The notes under the pieces: generated by a model | Told to the model about the DNA's origin: nothing | Seen by the model: the letters and a program-made list of their open reading frames with translations, nothing else | Databases searched by the model: none | Program-made: the position numbers and the translations under genes | Shown: in pieces, positions 8,771 through 17,484 of the stretch | Layout of the letters: every line of letters starts with the position of its first letter | Numbering within the stretch: the stretch's first letter is position 1 | DNA from: Lachnospiraceae bacterium | Lineage (GTDB): Bacteria > Bacillota > Clostridia > Lachnospirales > Lachnospiraceae | Reading direction: 5' to 3' | Assembly (NCBI GenBank): GCA_022845895.1 | Contig: AP025573.1 | Coordinates: forward strand, 2,638,501-2,702,500 | DNA: 64,000 nt

Positions 8771-9676
8771 CTATCTCCGGCACACTTCCTTTTTATATTG
8801 CGTCGGAGTCATGCCAGTCACTTTGCGGAACATCTCCGTAAAATAGCTGCTGTTCGTAAATCCGGACTCATATGCAATCTCTGTTATGGAGCATCTTCCG
8901 TCCGCTATAAGCATAAAGCTCTGCTGTATCCGGTACGATGTGACATACTCCATCGGGCTCTGTCGGAATACCTTCTTAAACAGGCGGCAGCATGAGCTCT
9001 TGCTCATCATGCAAGCCTCCGCAATCTCTTCCAGTGTCAGTGGATTCTTATAGTACATCTGTATGTAGGCGAGCGCGTCCTGAATCTTATACATCTCTCT
9101 GTTCATCTGTATCTCATTTTCTTCTACATTGCCTATAAGCTTAAAGAGCAGCCCCCACAGCTCCAGCATGAGTCCCTGGACTTCCAGCTCATAGCAGACT
9201 TCCCTTTTGACATAAGTGTCTGTAATCTTGTATATCAGGTCCACCATCCTTCTCTGCTGCATGTCTTCCGGGCGGAGAATGCGGTAACGGAGATCCTTCA
9301 GCGACTGCAGCGTCTTCACATACTTCTCGTATATGAGGCCCCTTGTGCCCCCGCCAAGCAAGGCGGGCTCAAACCGGATGACCCGGTAACTGCAATCTTC
9401 ATGATCCACCATCCTCGTACCATGCATGATGTGGCTGTTTATGAAGATTCCTTCATTCTCGCTTATCTTATGTATCTCTTCACCTACCTGCTGCTCCAGC
9501 ACCCCTTCCGTCACGATGAGCAGTTCCATCTCCGGATGCCAGTGACAGATACATACGCCGTATGCATAGTACGACAGCTTCTGGAACTCCGCGGATATGG
9601 GGAACTTACCGTCCAGCGGCTGACGCAGTTCTTTCCCCTCTTTGTCAATCTGTATCTTCTTCTTTTCCATGTACAA
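8771..9676 (-). CDS. AraC-family transcriptional regulator
   Basis: The 301-residue protein has an N-terminal cupin-like sensor region (about residues 25-110, with ICHWHPEMELLIVTEG and HIMHGTRM). The C-terminal AraC double helix-turn-helix spans about 200-298 (LTLEEIAEACMMSKSSCCRLF, then SITEIAYESGFTNSSYF). It should bind DNA in response to a sugar-type effector and probably controls the downstream transporter/dehydrogenase operon. The start is uncertain. TTG at 9676 has AGGAG 8 nt upstream, whereas the in-frame ATG at 9670 has a 14-nt spacing, so TTG is preferred. A terminator follows the gene. Confidence 0.9.
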   Translation of the reverse strand: MYMEKKKIQIDKEGKELRQPLDGKFPISAEFQKLSYYAYGVCICHWHPEMELLIVTEGVLEQQVGEEIHKISENEGIFINSHIMHGTRMVDHEDCSYRVIRFEPALLGGGTRGLIYEKYVKTLQSLKDLRYRILRPEDMQQRRMVDLIYKITDTYVKREVCYELEVQGLMLELWGLLFKLIGNVEENEIQMNREMYKIQDALAYIQMYYKNPLTLEEIAEACMMSKSSCCRLFKKVFRQSPMEYVTSYRIQQSFMLIADGRCSITEIAYESGFTNSSYFTEMFRKVTGMTPTQYKKEVCRR

Positions 9677-9744
9677 TCATCCATCTCCTTTCCGGCTCTG
9701 ACGCACTGTATCTCCTGCTGAAAACGCATACTGCGCCCATTATG

Positions 9745-9754
9745 ATTGTACAAT
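9745..9754. promoter_or_regulatory. Second copy of palindrome ATTGTACAAT, upstream of the AraC gene
   Basis: The same perfect 10-bp palindrome as at 8545-8554 lies 69 bp upstream of the regulator's TTG start. A related half (ATTGTACAT) overlaps the start-codon region at 9669-9677. Recurrence upstream of a regulator and its presumed target suggests autoregulation, which is inferred from position only. Confidence 0.4.
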
Positions 9755-9841
9755 ATGAAGATTTTATTATTCTATCACAAACGAACCATACCGCTATCAC
9801 TATATTGCCATCCTTTATAACGCAATTGCATATAAATCTGC

Positions 9842-9882
9842 AAAAAAACACCCCGCAGTTCCTGTAAGGTTCTGCGGGATGT
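9842..9882 (-). terminator. Rho-independent terminator after the cohesin-like gene
   Basis: The arms 9848-9858 and 9872-9882 form an 11-bp GC-rich stem with one G-T pair. On the minus strand it is followed directly by a run of seven T (A-run 9842-9848 on the plus strand). It lies 18 bp past the stop codon of the cohesin-like gene and closes the tarI-to-cohesin transcription unit. Confidence 0.9.
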
Positions 9883-9899
9883 ATAGGATACGCGGTCTG

Positions 9900-11366
9900 T
9901 TAATCTAAATCTATAAAATCCACCTTAAACAAATCGTCTGTCTCCTCGTGTCCACGTTTCTTCGTTTTCGGCTCTCCGAGCAAGTCGTCCAAATCGTCTA
10001 TCTCAACGTCATATGAATCATCATATGGTTCAAAGTCGTCTTCATCCATCAGGTCGTCTTCATAGTCGTCAAAGTCGTCATCATCGTAGGAATCGTCGTC
10101 CAAATCGTCTTCTTCAAAGTCGTCCTCGTCAAAATCATCGAAGTTGTCTTCGTCTTTCTTCTTTTTGAGCCCGGACCTTGTCGCCGACTTCTCTTTCACC
10201 GCCGGCTTGTTTCTCTCCGGTTCCTCCTCTTCATCAATCCCGTATTCGTCATACAGGTCATCTAATTCGGCATTGCGGTTGTGGAGCTTCACCGCCAGAA
10301 CGATAATGAGGATAAGGACGATAATCACGCCGAGACCCGCTATGAGGACCATCATCTGGATATTCTTGTCGATAAAACGTCCAATCTTGCCCATCAGGGA
10401 ATCATCTGTCTTCTCTTCCGTGCTGCCGGAAGCTTCATAGCGCTGATATGTTCCCTCGCTGTCGTCATACTGGTAATACCCTTTATCCCCGTTGCTGTTC
10501 ACGGCATACACGACATAGAACCCGTCTTTTTCCGTATTCTGCCATGCGGGGAAATCTTTTCCGTTCAGCGTCAAGGTCACTTCCTGGAATGTCTTTGGCA
10601 GTTTCTTGCCGGCTTTCTCACTGAGAAGCGCTATAGATGTCGTGTCTGAGATATTTATCTGCTCAAAAGGAGAAAAAGTTGCGTCGTCTGCATTGTAAAG
10701 GAAGAAGTCGCCTTTCCCTTCCCCGTCCAGAAGGTAGCCAAGCGTAATTCCGCTTGCTTCCTGAGTCACCATCTGGCGGGCCTGGCCCTCAAACTGCACT
10801 TCTGTCTTCGTATAGCCAGCCGGAATATCGGCTTCCGCAAAATTATCGGATAATTTGTATGCTGTCCCGTTTACGTCCACTTCGATGTCATCAGCGCCTG
10901 ATGTGCTGCCTGTGTCTGTAATCTTGGAAGGGTCGCCTTCCGCTATCTTGACCGTTGAGCTTCCCTGATCCAGAGTAAGAGTTCCGCCGCCACTGGAAGC
11001 TATCGTTGCACCAGCCACGCTGATGCTCGTGTCACCTTCTTTTAACGCCTGGAACTTCATGTTGAACGTCGCTTCCTCTGACCCGCCGGAACCGGTACAG
11101 GTAAGGGAGCCGTCGCCGTCAGCCTCTACCCCGTCTCCGGCGTCGAATCTGAGCGCCGAGCTGTCATAGGTCAGCTTTACCTCTATATTGCCGAGGCTGC
11201 CGCTCGTCGACTTGACCACACATTTCACATCTACCATATCCCCGACCGCCGTCTCCGGGTCGCTAAATGAGATACGCCCGTCCGCCGCCTGGGCAACCAT
11301 TGAAAAACAAGGGACACATAAGCACAGACTTAATAATATTATGCTGATCTTCTTTAATATCTTCAT
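9900..11366 (-). CDS. Membrane-anchored cohesin-domain-like protein with acidic tail
   Basis: A 488-residue exported protein. A signal peptide at about 1-27 is cleaved near AQA/ADG. Residues 30-145 resemble a cohesin/carbohydrate-binding β-sandwich (VGDMVDVKCVVKS, IEVKLTYDSSALRFD, LKEGDTSISVAGA). A region of unknown type spans about 160-320, followed by one transmembrane helix (about 338-361). The last ~120 residues are extremely rich in Asp and Glu and should be cytoplasmic. Cohesins bind dockerins in cellulosomes; no dockerin was recognised in this window. As the last gene of the glf/LCP unit it may help anchor or sense the envelope, which is inferred from position alone. Confidence 0.75.
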   Translation of the reverse strand: MKILKKISIILLSLCLCVPCFSMVAQAADGRISFSDPETAVGDMVDVKCVVKSTSGSLGNIEVKLTYDSSALRFDAGDGVEADGDGSLTCTGSGGSEEATFNMKFQALKEGDTSISVAGATIASSGGGTLTLDQGSSTVKIAEGDPSKITDTGSTSGADDIEVDVNGTAYKLSDNFAEADIPAGYTKTEVQFEGQARQMVTQEASGITLGYLLDGEGKGDFFLYNADDATFSPFEQINISDTTSIALLSEKAGKKLPKTFQEVTLTLNGKDFPAWQNTEKDGFYVVYAVNSNGDKGYYQYDDSEGTYQRYEASGSTEEKTDDSLMGKIGRFIDKNIQMMVLIAGLGVIIVLILIIVLAVKLHNRNAELDDLYDEYGIDEEEEPERNKPAVKEKSATRSGLKKKKDEDNFDDFDEDDFEEDDLDDDSYDDDDFDDYEDDLMDEDDFEPYDDSYDVEIDDLDDLLGEPKTKKRGHEETDDLFKVDFIDLD

Positions 11367-11448
11367 GTTCTTATCCTCTTTCTCCTTCGATTCAAATCAA
11401 TACTAGGAATATTCTATCACATCCGACAGGATTTTACAAAAAATGTTT

Positions 11449-12672
11449 CTACTCATACGTACCGGAACCATCTGTATTTCCGTAGGTACCTCCTGCGCCG
11501 TCTGTTCTGGAGTCATATCCGCTATCCGCATTGCCGCCGGTTCCAGTGCTGCCGTCTCCGTCTCCACTTCCATTGCCCTGATCCAGCGACGCCGGCCTTA
11601 CGGCCCCGGTCACATAAGATATCTCGTCCGATATATTCTGGACGGTCTCTGATACTTCCTGAGCCTCTTCATCCGGATATAAGAACTCGTGCAGCTGCTT
11701 CACATTTTCAGCAAGGCCCAGCGCGATGACTACGCTGCCTGCGTTCTGATATGTGAGGCCGTCCTCTACATCAAACGGAAATCCCGTATTCTCCCCGAGC
11801 TTGTATTTTGTAACATCCGAAGCCAGGCCAATCAGTTCCTTCAGCGAAAAGCTTGTAGATACCTGTTCAAACACCGTATCGATTATCTTATTGATGGTGG
11901 CCAGATCTGTATGCATCACTTTTTCAAATATCTTCTCAATCACCAGCCTCTGCCGCTCTGTACGGGTGTAATCGCCGCCTGCTGTAGAACGGATACGCGC
12001 ATATGTAACTGCCTGCGTCCCGTCCAGATGCTGTTCTCCCGACTTCGTTATAAAGTCAGCCTTCGTACCGGCAACATCCGCTGTCTCCTGAAGAAATTCA
12101 TTCATATACTGGACTTCTTCCTGCTTGATATCGATGTCAAGCCCGTCCAGCAGATCAATCGTGTCTACGAGAGCTTTAAAATCAACCGTCACATAATCTT
12201 GTATGTCGAGATCCAGATTTTTATTCAGCATACTGATGGATTCAGCCGGCCCGCCCGCAAAATACGCATGGTTTGCCTTGTTATAGCCCATGTTCTTCTG
12301 CTGCAGAAGCGTATCCCGGTAGATAGAAGCAAGCCTTATCTCTTTCGTCTTGTTGTTGATTGAGGCAACGATGATAGTATCTGCGTGTGTTCCCTCCTCC
12401 AGCTGTCCATCCCTGGAGTCCCCGCCGAAGAGCGCTATCGTCGTGTATCCTTCTTTCTCTTCCACGCCCTCATTAAGCTCAAGGTCCTTTTTGTCGATAT
12501 TAACTGCCTGCAGCTTATCAAACTTCATCATTGCGTATGCCACGCCTGATAACAGAAGCAGCATAATGACTTCCACTACCAGCACGACAGCCCTACGTCT
12601 TCTTCTCTGTTTCTTTTTCCTCTTTGCCTTGATTGCTTTCTCGGCTTTCAGAGACTTTTTATTTTTTGCCAT
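11449..12672 (-). CDS. LytR-CpsA-Psr (LCP) family glycopolymer ligase
   Basis: The 407-residue protein has a short basic cytoplasmic N-terminus, one transmembrane helix (about 28-48) and an extracellular LCP domain. Family motifs include ALFGGDSRDG, RLASIYRDT, DGLDIDIKQEE and the arginine-rich RIRSTAGGDYTRTERQR. LCP enzymes transfer undecaprenyl-pyrophosphate-linked wall teichoic acid or capsule to peptidoglycan. A Gly/Ser/Asp-rich low-complexity tail ends the protein. The gene follows glf after 105 bp. That gap is AT-rich and contains a TATAAT but no clear -35. It closely parallels the LCP at 21362-22756. Confidence 0.92.
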   Translation of the reverse strand: MAKNKKSLKAEKAIKAKRKKKQRRRRRAVVLVVEVIMLLLLSGVAYAMMKFDKLQAVNIDKKDLELNEGVEEKEGYTTIALFGGDSRDGQLEEGTHADTIIVASINNKTKEIRLASIYRDTLLQQKNMGYNKANHAYFAGGPAESISMLNKNLDLDIQDYVTVDFKALVDTIDLLDGLDIDIKQEEVQYMNEFLQETADVAGTKADFITKSGEQHLDGTQAVTYARIRSTAGGDYTRTERQRLVIEKIFEKVMHTDLATINKIIDTVFEQVSTSFSLKELIGLASDVTKYKLGENTGFPFDVEDGLTYQNAGSVVIALGLAENVKQLHEFLYPDEEAQEVSETVQNISDEISYVTGAVRPASLDQGNGSGDGDGSTGTGGNADSGYDSRTDGAGGTYGNTDGSGTYE

Positions 12673-12777
12673 AATCCGTTCCCTTTTTACATTTTGCTCA
12701 TTAATCCTACATTATATTACTATATTATGGAACAATCCGCAACTTCTGCCTGCCAGTCTACTGATGTCCAATAAATT

Positions 12778-13872
12778 TTACAAGTTTTCCCTTGCACAGG
12801 CAAGCGCTTCGGCAACGATATGGTGCATATCATAATATTTATATTTTCCAAGCCTGCCGCCAAAGATGACCTTCTCCTCCCGCGCTGCTTCCGACGCATA
12901 CTTCTCATACAGCTGATTGTTGCGCTCGTTATTGACCGGGTAGTATGGCTCATCCCCCCGTTTCCATGGAGCCGAATACTCTTTTGATACGACCGTCTTC
13001 GGTTGTGTGCCAAACTCAAAATGCTTATGTTCGATGATTCTCGTATAAGGGACCTCATATTCGGTGTAATTCACTACCGCGTTTCCCTGATGGTTCTCTT
13101 CATCGAGCACTTCTGTCTCGAACCGGACAGAACGATACTCGAGCTCCCCGTATTTATAATCGTAATAGGCATCGATAGGACCTGTATATATGATTTTGCC
13201 GCATATGCTGTCCAGCTCCTCTTTCTCTTCCAGATAATCCGTATCCAGCCGTACCTCGATTCCATCCAGCATCTTCTCTATTATCTGCGTATATCCTCCG
13301 ATTGGAATGCCCTGGTAGCAGTCATTGAAATAATTGTTGTCGTAAGTCATCCGTACCGGAAGCCTTCTGATTATCTCAGGCGGAAGCTCTGTTGCCCTGC
13401 GGCCCCACTGCTTCTCTGTATACCCCTTCACCAGCTTCTCGTATATATCTTTTCCGACAAGATTGATAGCCTGTTCTTCCAGATTCTTCGGTTCGGCCAC
13501 TCCATACTTCTCAATCTGCTCTGCTATCTTCTTCCGTGCCTGTTCCGGTGTGACGACACCCCACATTTTGTTAAATGTATTCATATTAAACGGCATGTTA
13601 TATATCTCACCTTTATAATATGCGATTGGGCTGTTCGTATACCTGTTGAATTCGGCAAACTGCCGGATATACTCCCACACCTCTTTATTGCTCGTATGGA
13701 AGATATGCGCCCCATATTCGTGTACCTGGATTCCTTCCACCTCTTTTGTATAGATGTTGCCGCCTACATGGCCTCTCTTTTCAACGACAAGGCAGCGATA
13801 TCCTTTTTTCCTGGCTTCTCTGGCAAATATCGAGCCAAATAATCCTGAACCTACTATCAAATAATCATACAT
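12778..13872 (-). CDS. glf: UDP-galactopyranose mutase
   Basis: A 364-residue flavoenzyme, the usual length for bacterial Glf, that interconverts UDP-galactopyranose and UDP-galactofuranose. The N-terminal FAD-binding motif is IVGSGLFGSIFAREA. Other family signatures are HVGGNIYTKE, HEYGAHIFHTSN, KQWGRRATELP and, at the C-terminus, FGGRLGKYKYYDMH. The ATG follows an AGAGGA site and comes 7 bp after the flippase gene. Its presence predicts galactofuranose in the polymer built by this unit, with one of the adjacent glycosyltransferases presumably using it. Confidence 0.97.
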   Translation of the reverse strand: MYDYLIVGSGLFGSIFAREARKKGYRCLVVEKRGHVGGNIYTKEVEGIQVHEYGAHIFHTSNKEVWEYIRQFAEFNRYTNSPIAYYKGEIYNMPFNMNTFNKMWGVVTPEQARKKIAEQIEKYGVAEPKNLEEQAINLVGKDIYEKLVKGYTEKQWGRRATELPPEIIRRLPVRMTYDNNYFNDCYQGIPIGGYTQIIEKMLDGIEVRLDTDYLEEKEELDSICGKIIYTGPIDAYYDYKYGELEYRSVRFETEVLDEENHQGNAVVNYTEYEVPYTRIIEHKHFEFGTQPKTVVSKEYSAPWKRGDEPYYPVNNERNNQLYEKYASEAAREEKVIFGGRLGKYKYYDMHHIVAEALACARENL

Positions 13873-13879
13873 ATCGTCA

Positions 13880-15400
13880 CTATCCTCTCTGTCTTCCTAT
13901 ACTTTTCATTCTCTGTACTACTTTTTTAAATTCAGCCGGCTCACATACATAGTTCAGCACGAGCAGCACTGCCAAAGATATGCCGCCTGTGATGACCGCA
14001 TAGATGCCCCAGGTCAAAAACGAAGTCATCTGCTGTGGTACGATGTTCATCAGCAGGCACACGATGATGACGACTGCAAGCACATTGCGCGCAATTCTCT
14101 TCAACGAGATGATTCCCGTCCCTTCTACGAGATACTTTCTGTTGTACAATACAATCTCCACCGAACGGAATGCATAAGAGCATACGGTGCCGAACAGCAC
14201 ACCGTTCATCCCGAACTTCCACACGAGCGAAAGGGACACTACGATATTGATGACAGCTTCTAAGACAGCCTGCCCTCTCGTCTCTTTGAAATGCCCTGCG
14301 GCACATATGATTGTGAGTCCAGGTATCCTGACATTCTGCAGAAATATGATGAGGGTAAACAACATAGCTGAGACCGGCCTTATATAGTTGGCATCCGTCA
14401 CATGCAGCGTATAGACCGAAACGAACGGCAGAAGCAGCACGCCCATACAGGTACACACACACATCAGTATAATCATATACATATATTCATAATTGGAGAA
14501 GCTGTCCTTTAACACATCCTTTTCTCCCTTGGATATCACTTCTCCAAATCCCGCCGTCAATCCATTAGAAAATGAAGTGAGCAGCAGGTTCATAGCATAT
14601 ATAACCATATTATAGATTCCATATACGCTCACTTCCACGAGCGACCGGCTCCCGAGGCATACCGTCAGCAGCACCACGTCCGTATTGTTCACGATGACGC
14701 CAACAATCTGGTGCAGCAGCGCTGCCCCCCGCTGCTTCAGGCCGTCCATCTTCGGCTCCGCCTGAAAGTCTACATCTTTATACCATCGTCTGACATATAC
14801 TTTTACCAGAAAGAAACGCAGTATATACACGAGTGTCGCGATTCCCTTTACCAAAAGCACATTAGCATGATGATAGATAAGCAGGATTGTGACTGCCATG
14901 TTTAATGTCGTCCCAAGCGCCTGTATATAAGCAATCACATATCCCTTTTGGTTTGCTGTAAGCAGCACTTTGTATTTGCCAAGACAAAAATAATCAACCA
15001 ACGTACTGCTCGCCAGAATCAGTATCATCGTTCTCACGAGAGAGGCATTCAGCTGTTGGGTGATAAGATACGGATATATGAACACGAATCCTGCCACGAG
15101 AGCTCCGAACAGATAGCCTGACCTGTTATAGAACCTCCTCGTCGCTGACAGGATACCATTGATCTCATTCTGATTTTCCTCTGCCAGCGGACCGTACAGC
15201 GCGACGACAGATGCCGTTCCCACACCGGCCTCGGCAAGGCCAAGATACATGAGGAACTGGTTGACCGAGGTCACCATGCCATTTATGCTGGAACCATATG
15301 CTTCCAGAAAAAATCGCGGAAGAACTATACCTGACAGAAACACGATTACCTGTAGAAATATATTGGCAATCATGTTCTTCATCGCTTGTCTGCTTCTCAT
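13880..15400 (-). CDS. Polysaccharide flippase (Wzx/MATE-like, polysaccharide biosynthesis protein)
   Basis: The roughly 506-residue protein has about 12-14 predicted hydrophobic helices throughout and the polysaccharide-transporter family character (VIVFLSGIVLPRFFL at the start, then VNQFLMYLGLAEAG). It should move lipid-linked repeat units across the membrane. The ATG at 15400 is chosen because AGGAG lies 5 nt upstream; an in-frame GTG at 15403 lies too close. The gene overlaps the region of the upstream glycosyltransferase stop (TAG at 15403-15405), indicating translational coupling. It is one of two flippases in the window. Confidence 0.9.
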   Translation of the reverse strand: MRSRQAMKNMIANIFLQVIVFLSGIVLPRFFLEAYGSSINGMVTSVNQFLMYLGLAEAGVGTASVVALYGPLAEENQNEINGILSATRRFYNRSGYLFGALVAGFVFIYPYLITQQLNASLVRTMILILASSTLVDYFCLGKYKVLLTANQKGYVIAYIQALGTTLNMAVTILLIYHHANVLLVKGIATLVYILRFFLVKVYVRRWYKDVDFQAEPKMDGLKQRGAALLHQIVGVIVNNTDVVLLTVCLGSRSLVEVSVYGIYNMVIYAMNLLLTSFSNGLTAGFGEVISKGEKDVLKDSFSNYEYMYMIILMCVCTCMGVLLLPFVSVYTLHVTDANYIRPVSAMLFTLIIFLQNVRIPGLTIICAAGHFKETRGQAVLEAVINIVVSLSLVWKFGMNGVLFGTVCSYAFRSVEIVLYNRKYLVEGTGIISLKRIARNVLAVVIIVCLLMNIVPQQMTSFLTWGIYAVITGGISLAVLLVLNYVCEPAEFKKVVQRMKSIGRQRG

Positions 15401-15402
15401 CA

Positions 15403-16479
15403 CTACTCCTCAATCACATCTATCCATTCTTTCAGGATATTTTCTTTACTGAACTTGTCCTTCATACCGTCATATTCCGCCATCTCCCTGCGTATATCCT
15501 TGTCTGCCATCAGCTCTTCGATTTTTTCTTCCATCTTAGCCAGATCAAAAGGCGGTATCAGAAATCCGTTCCTTCCTTCTTCGATAATCTCATTTGGACC
15601 CGTCTCGATATCAAAACTCACCATCGGAAGGCCGACAGCCGCCGCTTCCAGCAATACGAGCGGAAGCCCTTCACGGTAAGAAGGCAGGACAAGAAATGCA
15701 TAATCCAGATAGAGCCTGTAGGCATCTTTGACATTTCCTTTCAGGATGAGCTGGTCTCCCAGAGCGTATTCCGATACTTTGGCTGCCGTCTCCTCAAATG
15801 TCTCGCCGGTGCCAAACACGTGCCACTGCCAGTCAGGGTGGGCAGGCAGCACGGCCTTCGCCACTTCTACGAGCATATCATACCCCTTTTCTTTTCCGAA
15901 CCGGCCAACAGATAATATCTTCTTCGCCTCCGTATTGTATCCCTTTCTTGCATGGACTACTTTATCCTCAATCCAGTTATAGATGCATCTTACTTTTCCG
16001 GGCTTCAGATGGAATCTGGATATATAATCCCGCTTTGTCTTTTCCGTCAGGACGATGACTTTATGGGACATCAGCGCATCCCAGAAGCGGATGGCCGTTA
16101 TATCTTTCTGTTTCCACTGGTTCATCAGCCCGCCGTGGTCGCAGTAGATATATCTCGCCTTTGTAAAAAAGCGGGTAAAAGAAGCGACCAGGGCCGGATA
16201 ATTGCCCATCAATATGACAACATCAATCTTATTCTCTTTTACAAAATGGATAAAAGGCCGGAACGTTCCCTGAATCATCCCGCGGAGACGCGTTTCACCG
16301 GTCAGCCCTTCTATGAACACTACTCTTCCATCTAATTCATAGGCGGACTCTCCGCCTTTATTGATAGCATATACAAAGGTTTCATATATGCCGCACAGCT
16401 CATTGGCTAAAGAGGCGGTAACCTGCTCGACCCCTCCCGTAACCGACATGTCAAAATCCACAAAACAAATCTTCTTCAT
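15403..16479 (-). CDS. GT4-family glycosyltransferase
   Basis: A 358-residue GT-B enzyme. The N-terminal acceptor domain begins KKICFVDFDMSVTGGVEQV (donor/acceptor Gly loop). The C-terminal domain contains ILSVGRFGKEKGYDMLVEV and PSYREGLPLVLLEAAAVGLP, which carries the EX7E retaining-GT4 motif. It adds a sugar from an NDP donor to a membrane-linked intermediate at the cytoplasmic face. The gene starts 9 bp after the GT2 gene, with a TAGGAGAT site. The donor sugar cannot be read from sequence. Confidence 0.92.
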   Translation of the reverse strand: MKKICFVDFDMSVTGGVEQVTASLANELCGIYETFVYAINKGGESAYELDGRVVFIEGLTGETRLRGMIQGTFRPFIHFVKENKIDVVILMGNYPALVASFTRFFTKARYIYCDHGGLMNQWKQKDITAIRFWDALMSHKVIVLTEKTKRDYISRFHLKPGKVRCIYNWIEDKVVHARKGYNTEAKKILSVGRFGKEKGYDMLVEVAKAVLPAHPDWQWHVFGTGETFEETAAKVSEYALGDQLILKGNVKDAYRLYLDYAFLVLPSYREGLPLVLLEAAAVGLPMVSFDIETGPNEIIEEGRNGFLIPPFDLAKMEEKIEELMADKDIRREMAEYDGMKDKFSKENILKEWIDVIEE

Positions 16480-16488
16480 TCTTATCTC

Positions 16489-17469
16489 CTATGAAAAAAG
16501 CCCTTTGCTCCTTTTTTCATTCATCCTCGTCAATGTGCGGTACAGCCGGACATTCAGCAGAAGGGCAATTGCCCCTATTTTTCTGGCCTTATGGAAATAT
16601 GGGTTCCTCATTATACGAATCGTATTTCTCTTCAGGTATTGCCTTACCTGCTTGTACTCCCGTATCTTCCAGTACCGTTCTTCCTGAAGCATACGGTCCA
16701 GTATCGCAAAATATGCCCAGATCAGCTTGAATCTGGCCTCCTGAAGTATTGCCGGATATTTTTGCTCTACGACACGAAGCGTATCTTCATAGGCGTAGAT
16801 GAACATCATCGCGTCCGAGTCAAACTTCCTGGTAGTAATGCTGTTTTCACGGTGCACATAGTAATACAGGGGGGTCGTATCTACGTGAACGCTTCGTACT
16901 GTCTGCATCAGTTCAGTATGAAATCCGACATCCTCGTATACGATACCTTCTGGATACCCTATATCCTTAAGAATCTCTGCTTTAATCAGCTTATTGCATG
17001 AGCTTCCCGGTATTTTCTCTCCAATCAGGAGCAGCCCGAATGCTTCGGCAGGGCTGCATACAAACTGTTCGATACCTTCATACTGGGGAATACATCTGCT
17101 CTGGTATACGTTATATAATCCGCACGTTGCCATGTCAGCATCACTGGCTGTAATGTTTTTATAGAGTATTTCCACCATATTTACGGCGATATAATCATCG
17201 CTGTCGACAAATAAGATATACTTCCCCTCCGCCGCTGCAATGCCTACATTCCTTGCCCTTCCAGGCCCCATGTTTTCCTGGCTTATATAATGCACCCGTT
17301 CATCCCTGCCGGCGTAGTCCCTGCAGATAGACGGGCTGCCATCAGTCGAACCATCGTTAACGAGTATAAGCTCGAATTCTTCAAATGTCTGTCCCAATAT
17401 CGAATCCACGCATTTGTTCAGATATTTTTCCACATTATAGACCGGAACAATAATACTAACTACTGCCAT
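16489..17469 (-). CDS. GT2-family glycosyltransferase
   Basis: The 326-residue protein has a GT-A fold: VSIIVPVYNVEKYLNKCVDS at the N-terminus, ILVNDGSTDGS, the NVG...G region and the metal-binding DSDDY (about residue 95). The typical GT2 inverting family adds sugars, or in teichoic acid clusters polyol phosphate, to a lipid-linked chain. It lies between tarJ and a GT4 gene, with gaps of 15 and 9 bp. A C-terminal basic segment (KARKIGAIALLLNVRLYRT) may contact the membrane. Substrate unknown. Confidence 0.92.
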   Translation of the reverse strand: MAVVSIIVPVYNVEKYLNKCVDSILGQTFEEFELILVNDGSTDGSPSICRDYAGRDERVHYISQENMGPGRARNVGIAAAEGKYILFVDSDDYIAVNMVEILYKNITASDADMATCGLYNVYQSRCIPQYEGIEQFVCSPAEAFGLLLIGEKIPGSSCNKLIKAEILKDIGYPEGIVYEDVGFHTELMQTVRSVHVDTTPLYYYVHRENSITTRKFDSDAMMFIYAYEDTLRVVEQKYPAILQEARFKLIWAYFAILDRMLQEERYWKIREYKQVRQYLKRNTIRIMRNPYFHKARKIGAIALLLNVRLYRTLTRMNEKRSKGLFS

Positions 17470-17484
17470 AAGTTAACTGTCTCC

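Noticed and set aside
12711..12742. Promoter upstream of the LCP gene at 11449
   Set aside because: A TATAAT is present, but no -35-like hexamer lies at 16-18 bp; TTGCGG is 20 bp away. Not listed as a feature.
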